DNA from: Acaudatibacter sp035532115
Lineage (GTDB): Bacteria > Pseudomonadota > Alphaproteobacteria > Caulobacterales > Caulobacteraceae
DNA: 64,000 nt
Direction: 5' to 3'
NCBI GenBank assembly: GCA_035532115.1
Contig: DATKRO010000104.1
Coordinates: 88,226 to 152,225 of the forward strand
Below are positions 24,725 to 32,361 of this stretch, in pieces. The notes beneath the pieces were generated by a model, which made no database searches, was not told the DNA's origin, and was given only the letters and a program-made list of their open reading frames with translations. How positions within the stretch are numbered: position 1 is the stretch's first letter; the number at the start of each line of letters is the position of its first letter. The translations under genes were made by a program, and so were the position numbers.

Positions 24725-25782
24725 GCTTCCACCGCCTCGCGGGTGATCCTGTAGGCGCCGTCGAGCCAGGCGACGATCTCGCGCGCGCCCGGGTGATCGA
24801 TGCCGGCGTAGCGTTCGCGCAGGCGCGGTATCTCGGTCTGCAGCCGATCGAGGCCGAGGTCGTGGAACGAGCGAAAATGCCGGCGCACCAGGGCGCCCAG
24901 GTCCGGCCCGAGCACTGCGTCCGCCGCGCGCTCGAACGCCCGGGCGTACTCGTAGGCGTCGCCGGCGCGGTAGCTCTCCACCAGCGTCAGGGCCGGGATG
25001 CGGAATAGGGTGGGCTGCAGGCTGGGGTTCACCGCATGGGCGGCCAGATGCGGGGCGATGGACGCCGGCCGGCCGGTGAAGGCGCGAAGGTAGAGGTAGG
25101 GCGACATCCCGGGTCCGTCGTTCACCGGATAGTTGTCCCAGAGCGTCGGCTTGCGTCCCATCCGCTCGCCGATGCGCCGCAGGTGCCCGGCGCTGTATTC
25201 GCGCGAGCATACCTCCTCGCCGGTCCAGTAGAGGCCGATGGCCGGATCGAGGCGCTGGGCGAGGTCCTCCAGATAGGTCGGCGGCGCGGCCCCGTACGAG
25301 CGCACCAGCGCCGCATCGTCGGTGTAGATGCTGGGGCAGACGACGATCCGCCGCGCAGCTGTGCGCTCGGCCATCCAGGTGACGATCCGCCCCTGGGTCG
25401 CGGCGATGTCGGGCGTGTCGGCGCGCATGTCGTCGAACAGGATCGAGAGTTCGGCGACGCCGGCGGCGTCGAAGAAGGCGAGCTTGCGCGCCAGCGCCGC
25501 CTTGGCCTCGGAATCGAAGCCGCGATAGACCTCGAAGGGGCTGAAGCCGACGCCGAAGGAGAGCCCGGCCGCGGCGCAGACCCCGGCCAGCCGCGCTAGC
25601 CGGTCGGCCTCGTCCTTGGGATAGTCGTCGCGCCAGCGGCGGCGCAGATAGGGATCGGCCTTGGGGGCGTAGACGTAGAAGCGATAGCCGGCGTCCGCGA
25701 GGAAGCGCGCCTGATCCTCGCGCTCGTCCCAGCTCCAGCACTTGCCGTAGAAGCCCTCGATCAGGCCCAGTTCGACGTCCAT
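24718..25782 (-). CDS. GH84 family beta-N-acetylglucosaminidase (O-GlcNAcase-like)
   Basis: A 354-residue TIM-barrel glycosidase. It starts LGLIEGFYGKCWSWDERED, the family hallmark (EGFYG), and has the catalytic Asp pair in ELSILFDDMRAD around residues 111-122, plus WTGEEVCSREY and LWDNYPVND later. GH84 enzymes remove beta-linked N-acetylglucosamine by substrate-assisted catalysis; bacterial members act on glycans or glycoproteins. No signal peptide is seen, so it should be cytoplasmic, unlike the secreted gut-bacterial enzymes. It is convergent with a GNAT gene. Confidence 0.9.
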   Translation of the reverse strand: MDVELGLIEGFYGKCWSWDEREDQARFLADAGYRFYVYAPKADPYLRRRWRDDYPKDEADRLARLAGVCAAAGLSFGVGFSPFEVYRGFDSEAKAALARKLAFFDAAGVAELSILFDDMRADTPDIAATQGRIVTWMAERTAARRIVVCPSIYTDDAALVRSYGAAPPTYLEDLAQRLDPAIGLYWTGEEVCSREYSAGHLRRIGERMGRKPTLWDNYPVNDGPGMSPYLYLRAFTGRPASIAPHLAAHAVNPSLQPTLFRIPALTLVESYRAGDAYEYARAFERAADAVLGPDLGALVRRHFRSFHDLGLDRLQTEIPRLRERYAGIDHPGAREIVAWLDGAYRITREAVEAQ

Positions 25783-25828
25783 TCAGGTCATGCTCCGAAG
25801 GGGCGCGCCGCTCCGATGGCCTTGCGCT

Positions 25829-26620
25829 CTAGCGCGGCGCCATGCGGATCGCGCCGTCGAGCCGCACGTCCTCGCCGTTGAAGTAGCCGTTGCGGATCAT
25901 CTCCAGGGCCAGCGAGGCGTATTCCCGCGGCACGCCCAGGCGCTTGGGATAGGGCACCGAGGCGGCGAGCGCGGCCTTGACGTTCTCCGGCGCCCCGCCC
26001 ATCAGCGGCGTGTCGAAGATGCCCGGCAGGATGGTGTTGCAGCGGATGCCCTCGCCCGAGAGGTCGCGGGCCACCACCAGAGTCAGGCCGACGATGCCGG
26101 CCTTGGAGGCGGTGTAGGCCGCCTGGCCGATCTGGCCGTCCTCGGCCGCCACCGAGGCGGTATTGACGATGGCGCCGCGCTCGCCGTCCTCCAGCGGCTC
26201 GAGCGTCAGCATGCCCGCCGCCGACTTGGCGATGCAGCGGAAGGTGCCGACGAGGTTGATCTGGATGATCAGGTTGAACTGCTCGGTGGGAAAGCTCCTG
26301 ATCTCGCCGGTGTTGCGGTCGCGGCTGGCGGTGCGCGCGGCGTTGCCGGTGCCGGCGCAGTTGACCAGGATGCGCTCCTGTCCGTTGGCGGCGCGCGCCT
26401 GGGCGAAGGCGGCGTCGACCTCGGCCTCGGAGGTGACGTTGGCGGCGCAGAAGACGCCGCCGCCGATGTCCGCGATCAGCTTCTCGCCCTTCTCGCGCTG
26501 GCGTTCCAGATCGAAGATGGCGATCCTGACGCCGTGGGCGGCCAGGGCGCGCACGGTCGCCTCGCCGAGCCCCGAGGCCCCGCCGGTGACCACCGCGGCG
26601 ATGGATTTGTCGAGCTTCAT
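25829..26620 (-). CDS. Short-chain dehydrogenase/reductase (3-hydroxyacyl-CoA dehydrogenase type 2-like)
   Basis: A 263-residue SDR with AAVVTGGASGLGEATVRAL (NAD site), LVNCAGTGNAART, the Ser in AIVNTASVAAEDGQIGQ and the YTASKAG Tyr-Lys pair. The overall layout (insert after NCAG and NTASVAA) resembles the HSD17B10-like short-chain 3-hydroxyacyl-CoA dehydrogenases, which act in branched-chain and fatty-acid degradation. It is a lone minus-strand gene between the GH84 gene and ggt. Confidence 0.88.
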   Translation of the reverse strand: MKLDKSIAAVVTGGASGLGEATVRALAAHGVRIAIFDLERQREKGEKLIADIGGGVFCAANVTSEAEVDAAFAQARAANGQERILVNCAGTGNAARTASRDRNTGEIRSFPTEQFNLIIQINLVGTFRCIAKSAAGMLTLEPLEDGERGAIVNTASVAAEDGQIGQAAYTASKAGIVGLTLVVARDLSGEGIRCNTILPGIFDTPLMGGAPENVKAALAASVPYPKRLGVPREYASLALEMIRNGYFNGEDVRLDGAIRMAPR

Positions 26621-26733
26621 GGACGCAGCCTTCCCTCAGTTCCGCTTCTCGCTGTCGCAGCCCTGTAGCCCCATGATCCCCCGGCCCAAAGCGTCACGCC
26701 ACGTCAATGGCCGCGGTTTTCGGCAGGCCCCGG

Positions 26734-28488
26734 TCAGAAGCCTGCGGCCAGGCCGTCCGGGCGGCGAGGATCGTTGGCGCCCTCGCGCTCGCCGGTGCGA
26801 GGATCGATCTCGATCGCTTCGTCCGCACCCCAGCCCGGCAGGGTTCGAAAGTCGTAGCCCATGGGGGCCAGGGCGCGGCGGCTGGCCGGCGTGAGATAGC
26901 CCGGTTCGACGAGGACGATATCGGGCAGCCCCTGCTCGTGGATGCGCGGCGCGTCCACCGCCTGCTGGACGTTCATGCCGAAATCCACCACGTCGAGGAT
27001 GTTCTCGAGCGTCGTGGAGATGATCGTCGAGCCGCCCGGACTGCCGGTGACCAGGAACAGCCGTGCGCCCTTGAGCACCAGGGTCGGCGCCATGGAGCTG
27101 AGCGGCCGCTTGCCGCCTTCGACCTGGTTGGCGACGCCCTGCACCAGGCCGAAGGCGTTGGGCGTGCCCGGCTTGGAGGTGAAGTCGTCCATCTCGTCGT
27201 TGAGGAAGAAGCCGGTGTCGCCGGCGATCCGGCCGGCGCCGAACAGCAGGTTGATGGTGTAGGTGACGCTGACCGCGTCGCCCCTGGCGTCGACCACCGA
27301 ATAGTGGGTGGTGTCGGCGCCCTCCGGCGGCGGCGGCGCCGGCTCGAGGCTTGCCGTCGGCGTCGCCCGGTCGGCCGCGATGCTGGCGCGCAGCTTCGCC
27401 GCATAGGCGGGCGAGATCAAGAGACCGAGAGGATCGTGGACGAAGGCCGGGTCGCCCAGGTCGGCGTTGCGGTCCATGAAGGCGCGGCGCTCGGCCTCGA
27501 CCAGGTAGTGGGTGGTCTTGACCGAGGCGAAGCCCCAGCGCTGCAGCGGATAGGGGGCGAGGATCTGCAGGGTCTCGCAGATCGTCGCGCCGCCCGAGCT
27601 GGGCGGCGGGGCCGAGACGATGGTGTAGCCGTGGTAGGCGCAGGCCACCGGCGGCTCCCAGTTCACCCGATAGTCGGCGAAATCCTTCAGCGCGAGAATG
27701 CCGCCGTGCTTCTGGGCGGCGGCCACGACCGCGCGCGCCGCGGGACCGTCGTAGAAGGCCCGCGTGCCGCCGGCGGCGATCTCCTCCAGGGTGCGGGCGA
27801 GGTCGCTCTGGACCAGGCGCTCGCCGGGCCGCCAGGGCGCGCCGTGATCGAGGAAGATGGCCGCCACGTTGGGCTCTGCGGCGAAGAGGCGGGCGCGGGC
27901 GTCGAGAAGCTGCGTGTCCGCCGTCCGCAGGACGAAGCCCTTGGCCGCCAGAGCGATCGCCGGCGCCATCACCTGACGCAGGCTCATGGTTCCGTAGCGG
28001 GCCAGCGCCGCGTCCAGGCCCATGACCGTGCCAGGCACGCCTATGGCGAGCCAGCTTCGGGTGCTGAGGCCGGGAACGACCTTGCCCTTGGCGTCCTGGA
28101 ACAGCGTCGGGGTCGCCTTTTCGGGGGCCGTCTCGCGGAAGTCGAGGAAGAGGTTGCGGCCGTCGGCCAGATGCAGGGTCATGAAGCCGCCGCCGCCGAT
28201 GTTGCCGCAGCAGGGCTCGACCACCGCCAGGGCATAGCCGACGGCGACGGCCGCATCGACCGCGTTGCCGCCCCGGCGCAGGATGTCGACGCCGACCTCG
28301 GTGGCCAGATGCTGAGCGGTGACCACCATGGCGTGGCGGGCGAGGACCGGGCGGGCGGCGGCTAGCGCCGAGCGCGAGACGACCGGACCGCCCTGCAGCG
28401 CCGCCGGCGCAATGGCGGGGGCGGCCGGCGCGGCCGGCGCCGCGGCCAGGGCGAAGAGGGCGGCGAGGGAAAAGGCGATCCGGCGCAA
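26734..28488 (-). CDS. ggt: Gamma-glutamyltransferase
   Basis: A 584-residue secreted enzyme. The first 25 residues form a signal peptide. It is made as a precursor that self-cleaves before the Thr in DTTHYSVVDARGDAVS. Other family blocks are DILRRGGNAVDAAVAVG, CCGNIGGGGFM, GERLVQSDLARTLEEIA, RPLSSMAPTLV and SPGGSTIISTTLENILD. It should hydrolyse or transfer the gamma-glutamyl group of glutathione in the periplasm. Confidence 0.95.
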   Translation of the reverse strand: MRRIAFSLAALFALAAAPAAPAAPAIAPAALQGGPVVSRSALAAARPVLARHAMVVTAQHLATEVGVDILRRGGNAVDAAVAVGYALAVVEPCCGNIGGGGFMTLHLADGRNLFLDFRETAPEKATPTLFQDAKGKVVPGLSTRSWLAIGVPGTVMGLDAALARYGTMSLRQVMAPAIALAAKGFVLRTADTQLLDARARLFAAEPNVAAIFLDHGAPWRPGERLVQSDLARTLEEIAAGGTRAFYDGPAARAVVAAAQKHGGILALKDFADYRVNWEPPVACAYHGYTIVSAPPPSSGGATICETLQILAPYPLQRWGFASVKTTHYLVEAERRAFMDRNADLGDPAFVHDPLGLLISPAYAAKLRASIAADRATPTASLEPAPPPPEGADTTHYSVVDARGDAVSVTYTINLLFGAGRIAGDTGFFLNDEMDDFTSKPGTPNAFGLVQGVANQVEGGKRPLSSMAPTLVLKGARLFLVTGSPGGSTIISTTLENILDVVDFGMNVQQAVDAPRIHEQGLPDIVLVEPGYLTPASRRALAPMGYDFRTLPGWGADEAIEIDPRTGEREGANDPRRPDGLAAGF

Positions 28489-28652
28489 GGGCGACTCCGC
28501 CGTTCGAGCCGCCGGCGCCGGCGCCTCGAGCGGCCCTCCCTCTGCGGTCGGGCCGCGGTTCTGTCAATCTCGGCCGTAGCGGGACGGGGCGATGGAGGGC
28601 GCGCGCCCGGCCGAGGTTCGACAGCGCCCAACGCCCGGCCGCAGCACCGCGG

Positions 28653-29621
28653 TCACGGCCGCGCGCTCCAGCCGCCCAGGACCATGGCGGCGAAGAGCAG
28701 CAGCCCGGCCAGGACGTTCGACTGGAAGAGCGCCAGGGCGCCGGCGGGGCCGGCGGCCTTCAGCTTGCGGGGCTGGCGCGCCAGCCAGACGCCAAAGAGG
28801 CCGATCGCCGGCACGCTCGCGGGACCCAGGCCCCCGGCGCCCCAGGCCGCGAGGGCGAGGAGCAGCGAGACGGTGTAGAAGCCCAGCACCGCGCCGGGCG
28901 CGGCGGCGCCCAGGCGCCGGGCCGACGACTTCACCCCGGCGAGCGCATCGTCCTCCAGATCCTGGATGGCGTAGATGGTGTCGTAGCCGAGGGTCCAGAA
29001 CACGCCGCTGGCGTAGAGCAGCAGCGCCGGGGCGGCGCGGGGGAGGATCGTCTGGCCCGAAGCGGCCAGGCCGAGGGCCGAGGGCAGGCGCCAGGCGGCG
29101 GCGTAGCCCAGGAGGGCGCCCCAGTTGAAGGTCAGGCCCAGCCAGGCCTGCGGCCACCAGGTGAGGCGCTTCATGAACGGATAGGCGCCGACGAGCGCCA
29201 GCGACGCCGCGCCCAGGGCGACGCCGAGCCAGTTCAGGCTCGAGAGGATCGCGAGGCCGGCCAGCGCGCAGGCGGCGACGAACGTCCAGGCGCCGGCGAG
29301 GCCGATCTGGCCGGACGGGATCGGCCGTCCGGCGGTGCGGGCGACCTTGGCGTCGAGGTCGGCGTCGACGATGTCGTTGTAGGCGCAGCCGGCGGCGCGC
29401 ATGGCGACGGCGCCGGCGAAGAACAGCGCCAGCAGGCCGAGGTCGGGCGTGCGACGCTGCATGGCGTCGGCCAGCGCGATGCCCTGCCAGCCCGGCAGCA
29501 TCAGCAGCCAGATCCCCGTCGGCCGGTCGAAGCGCCCGAGCCGGAGCCACGGCCGCAGCCGCGGCGGCGCATGCCGGTCGACCCAGTTTGCCGGGGCGGC
29601 GTCGGGCAGGGTCGCGCTCAT
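28653..29621 (-). CDS. ubiA: 4-hydroxybenzoate polyprenyltransferase UbiA
   Basis: A 322-residue polytopic membrane protein of the UbiA family. The first aspartate motif is GCAYNDIVDADLDAKVARTAGR and the second is GYDTIYAIQDLEDDALAGVKS; RFDRPTGIWLLMLPGWQGIA is typical of the ubiquinone branch. It joins the polyprenyl tail to 4-hydroxybenzoate in ubiquinone synthesis. It is divergent from the ABC transporter at 29792. Confidence 0.93.
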   Translation of the reverse strand: MSATLPDAAPANWVDRHAPPRLRPWLRLGRFDRPTGIWLLMLPGWQGIALADAMQRRTPDLGLLALFFAGAVAMRAAGCAYNDIVDADLDAKVARTAGRPIPSGQIGLAGAWTFVAACALAGLAILSSLNWLGVALGAASLALVGAYPFMKRLTWWPQAWLGLTFNWGALLGYAAAWRLPSALGLAASGQTILPRAAPALLLYASGVFWTLGYDTIYAIQDLEDDALAGVKSSARRLGAAAPGAVLGFYTVSLLLALAAWGAGGLGPASVPAIGLFGVWLARQPRKLKAAGPAGALALFQSNVLAGLLLFAAMVLGGWSARP

Positions 29622-29791
29622 CCGCCCATAAGGCCTCTGGACGATCGCGGCGCAACCCCGGCAGGATCGGCCCGCAAGCTGGCGCTTTGCGTCCCGCCCT
29701 TGCGCCTCGGGCGCCCGGGACGGAAAAAGCCGCCCGGCCCCTCCCGCCGAGGCGCAAACACCGCTATGTGAACGCCTCCTCCGAGGCGGTC

Positions 29792-31576
29792 ATGGACCAG
29801 TATGACGACGACGAAGCGGGCCGGGCGCGGGTGCTCTCCAACGGCCAGGTTCTGGCCTTCATCGCCGGCTTCTGGCGCCGCCGGCGCTGGCGGGCCGGCG
29901 CGACCGTAGCCTGCACGCTGCTGGCCATCGGCTTCGAGACCTGGACGCCGAGGGCGACCGCCAACCTCGTCAGCATCATTTCGCACGGGCCCGCGACGGC
30001 GCAGGGCGCCTGGATCGCCTGGGCGACGGTGGTGGGCGTCTATCTGGCCTCGGGGGTGATCCGCAACCTCGGCATCCGCGTCTTCTGGAACCCGCTGGCG
30101 GCGCACAACATGGAGGAGATGACCAACGAGGGCTTCCGGCGGGTGCAGAGCTTCTCGTCGGACTGGCACGGCGACACCTTCGCGGGCGCGACGGTGCGGC
30201 GGCTGTCGCGCGCCATGTGGGGCTACGACGTGGTCTCCGATTCGGTGGTGATGTGGATCGGCCCGGCGCTCATCGTGCTCTTCGTGCTCTCGGTGCAGAT
30301 GATGCTGGTCTGGCCGCTCATCGGCGCCTTCTCGCTGGCCATGGTGGCGATCTACATCACCTCGACCGTGGCCTTCTCCAACTTCTACGTCCAGAGCGCC
30401 AACCGCCGTTCGGTGGCGCTGGATTCGCGCATCGGCGGCGCGCTCTCCGACTCGATCTCGTCAAACCCCACGGTGAAGGGCTTCGGCGCCGAGGCGCGCG
30501 AGGAGCAGCGCATCGCGGTGGTGACGCGCGACTGGCGGCGCGCCACCATCGTCACCTGGAACCGCTACATGACCGTGTGGCTGATCCAGAGCCTCCTGCT
30601 GGCCTCGCTCCAGGCCGGGCTGCTGGCGCTGGTGGTGCTCGACTGGATGCACGGGCGCGCCGGGATCTACGCGGCCACCCTCGTCATCACCACCTTCCTG
30701 ATCATGAGCGGCTATCTGCGCAACATGGGCGACAACATCCGCATGCTGCAGCGCGGTCTCGCCGACGTCGAGGATGTCGCCCGCTACGAACGCATGGCGC
30801 CTGACGTGCGCGACGCGGCCCACGCCCGCCCGTTCCTGGGCGAGGTGGGCGACGTGGTCTTCGACCGGGTCAGCTTCCGCTACAAGGCGGCGGACCGGCC
30901 GATCTATCAGGATTTCTGCCTGCACATCGCGCCGGGCGAACGGCTCGCCCTCGTCGGACCCACCGGCTCGGGCAAATCGACGTTCGTGAAGCTGCTGCAG
31001 CGGCTCTACGATCTGCAGGGCGGGCGGATCCTGGTCGATGGCCAGGACATCGCCCTGGTGCAGCAGGGCAGCCTGCGGCGCGCCATCGCCGTGGTGCCGC
31101 AGGATCCGGCGCTGTTCCACCGCTCGATCGCCGAGAACATCGGCTATGCCCGCCCGGACGCCACCAGGGACGAGATCGCGCTGGCGGCCCGGCGCGCCCG
31201 GGCGCACGAGTTCATCGCCGCCCTGCCCAGGGGCTACGACACCCTGGTCGGCGAACGCGGCGTCAAGCTCTCCGGCGGCGAGCGCCAGCGCGTCGCCATC
31301 GCCAGGGCCTTCCTCGCCGACGCCCCGATCCTGGTGCTGGACGAGGCCACCTCGTCCCTCGACGTCGAGACCGAACTCAAGGTGCAGGCGGCCATGGAGG
31401 AGCTGATGGTGGCGCGCACCACCATCGTCATCGCCCACCGGCTCTCCACCATCAGGGGCGCGGACCGCATCCTGGTCTTCGACGGCGGCCGCATCGTCGA
31501 GCAGGGCCGCCACCTCGACCTCGTCCACCGCGGCGGCGCCTACGCGCGCCTGCACGCCGTGGCGCAGGGCGTCTAG
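29792..31576 (+). CDS. ABC transporter, fused permease and ATPase
   Basis: A 594-residue half-transporter exporter. Six transmembrane helices occupy residues about 25-320. The ATPase has Walker A GPTGSGKST, the Q-loop VVPQDPALFHRS, signature LSGGERQRVAIARAF, Walker B ILVLDEATSSLD and the switch IVIAHRLSTI. Closest in style to lipid/peptide exporters of the MsbA type; the substrate is unknown. The ATG at 29792 has GAGG 6 bases upstream; a GTG at 29768 is in frame. It stands alone and is followed by a two-hairpin repeat. Confidence 0.92.
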   Translation: MDQYDDDEAGRARVLSNGQVLAFIAGFWRRRRWRAGATVACTLLAIGFETWTPRATANLVSIISHGPATAQGAWIAWATVVGVYLASGVIRNLGIRVFWNPLAAHNMEEMTNEGFRRVQSFSSDWHGDTFAGATVRRLSRAMWGYDVVSDSVVMWIGPALIVLFVLSVQMMLVWPLIGAFSLAMVAIYITSTVAFSNFYVQSANRRSVALDSRIGGALSDSISSNPTVKGFGAEAREEQRIAVVTRDWRRATIVTWNRYMTVWLIQSLLLASLQAGLLALVVLDWMHGRAGIYAATLVITTFLIMSGYLRNMGDNIRMLQRGLADVEDVARYERMAPDVRDAAHARPFLGEVGDVVFDRVSFRYKAADRPIYQDFCLHIAPGERLALVGPTGSGKSTFVKLLQRLYDLQGGRILVDGQDIALVQQGSLRRAIAVVPQDPALFHRSIAENIGYARPDATRDEIALAARRARAHEFIAALPRGYDTLVGERGVKLSGGERQRVAIARAFLADAPILVLDEATSSLDVETELKVQAAMEELMVARTTIVIAHRLSTIRGADRILVFDGGRIVEQGRHLDLVHRGGAYARLHAVAQGV

Positions 31577-31613
31577 TCGAGGTCCGCCGCGCTGAGGGGC
31601 GCATCAACTCCTG

Positions 31614-31650
31614 CCCCGCTTGCGGGGGACCGCCGCGCCGCAAGGCGCGG
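31614..31650. repeat. Two-hairpin intergenic repeat
   Basis: CCCCGC-TTGC-GGGG style hairpin (31614-31627) next to a perfect 7-bp stem with GCAA loop (31633-31650), followed by GGTGGAAGGGG. The paired-hairpin layout matches copies near 55.7 and 63.1 kb. It could also end transcription of the ABC gene. Confidence 0.55.
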
Positions 31651-31674
31651 GTGGAAGGGGCGCGGAAAGTCTGG

Positions 31675-31938
31675 TCAGCCGCTCTCGGCGATGGTGCGGG
31701 CGCCGTGCAGGAGGACGATCCTGCGGCCCAGGTGCTCGCTCTGGGCGGCGACGAAGATGGCCCGCGCCAGGCTGGCGCTGGCGGCGCGCGCCAGCACCCG
31801 CTCGACGCCGGTCCGCGGCAGGTTCCACATCACCACCGCATAGGGCAGGTCATCCGGCTCGAGCGGAGTGGCGCCGAGCGGGGCGATCTTGCCTTCCTCC
31901 TCGTCTGCCTGGGCGCTCAATGGGCCTGGCCGCTCCAT
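31675..31938 (-). CDS. Small conserved hypothetical protein (paralogue B of a tandem pair)
   Basis: An 87-residue protein. Its C-terminal 55 residues (PYAVVMWNLPRTGVERVLAR, SASLARAIFVAAQ, RRIVLLHGARTI) align throughout with those of the gene just upstream (AYQVEIWDQVADSVDQVLAV, SASIGYAAFYAAT, RQIVLRHRNTV). The shared core looks like a small alpha/beta fold: a strand, a helix of the ASAS type and a final strand. It overlaps its paralogue by 22 bases. No function is known to me. Confidence 0.7.
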   Translation of the reverse strand: MERPGPLSAQADEEEGKIAPLGATPLEPDDLPYAVVMWNLPRTGVERVLARAASASLARAIFVAAQSEHLGRRIVLLHGARTIAESG

Positions 31939-32213
31939 CGACTGAGGACCGTGTTGCGGTGGCGAAGCACGATCTGGCGCTCGGGAAACTCGCGCGTCGC
32001 GGCGTAGAAGGCCGCGTAGCCGATGCTGGCGCTGGCGGTGACGGCCAGCACCTGATCGACCGAGTCCGCGACCTGATCCCAGATCTCCACCTGGTAGGCG
32101 AGATCCTCGCCGGACGCGGCCGAGGGATCGTGGAACGGCAGCCGGCCGGGGCCGCCGCCGCCCGGGTCGTCCGACGGTCTCAGAGATAAAGCGCTGCCAT
32201 ACAAATCAGTCAC
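31917..32213 (-). CDS. Small conserved hypothetical protein (paralogue A of a tandem pair)
   Basis: A 98-residue protein with a Gly/Pro-rich N-terminal 40 residues and a core paralogous to the downstream gene. It starts at a GTG (32213) with AAGGGG 4-9 bases upstream. The 22-base overlap means the two are co-translated. It is divergent from the hybrid sensor kinase, so a signalling accessory role is conceivable but unproven. Confidence 0.7.
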   Translation of the reverse strand: MTDLYGSALSLRPSDDPGGGGPGRLPFHDPSAASGEDLAYQVEIWDQVADSVDQVLAVTASASIGYAAFYAATREFPERQIVLRHRNTVLSRWSGQAH

Positions 32214-32361
32214 CCGCCCCTTAGCCTGATTTCCACCGACGAATTCCCATTGGCCCGGCCAGGGTTATTGTCAATTGCTGAATGACGCCAACCCCGATAT
32301 TGGAACTCCGGGGCGAAGCGGACGTGAGGTAGACTCGGCGGCGGCGGAGTTCGTTCAGGCG

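Noticed and set aside
26707..28365. Long open plus-strand frame opposite gamma-glutamyltransferase
   Set aside because: The real enzyme with its catalytic Thr is on the minus strand; the antisense translation has no recognisable domain.
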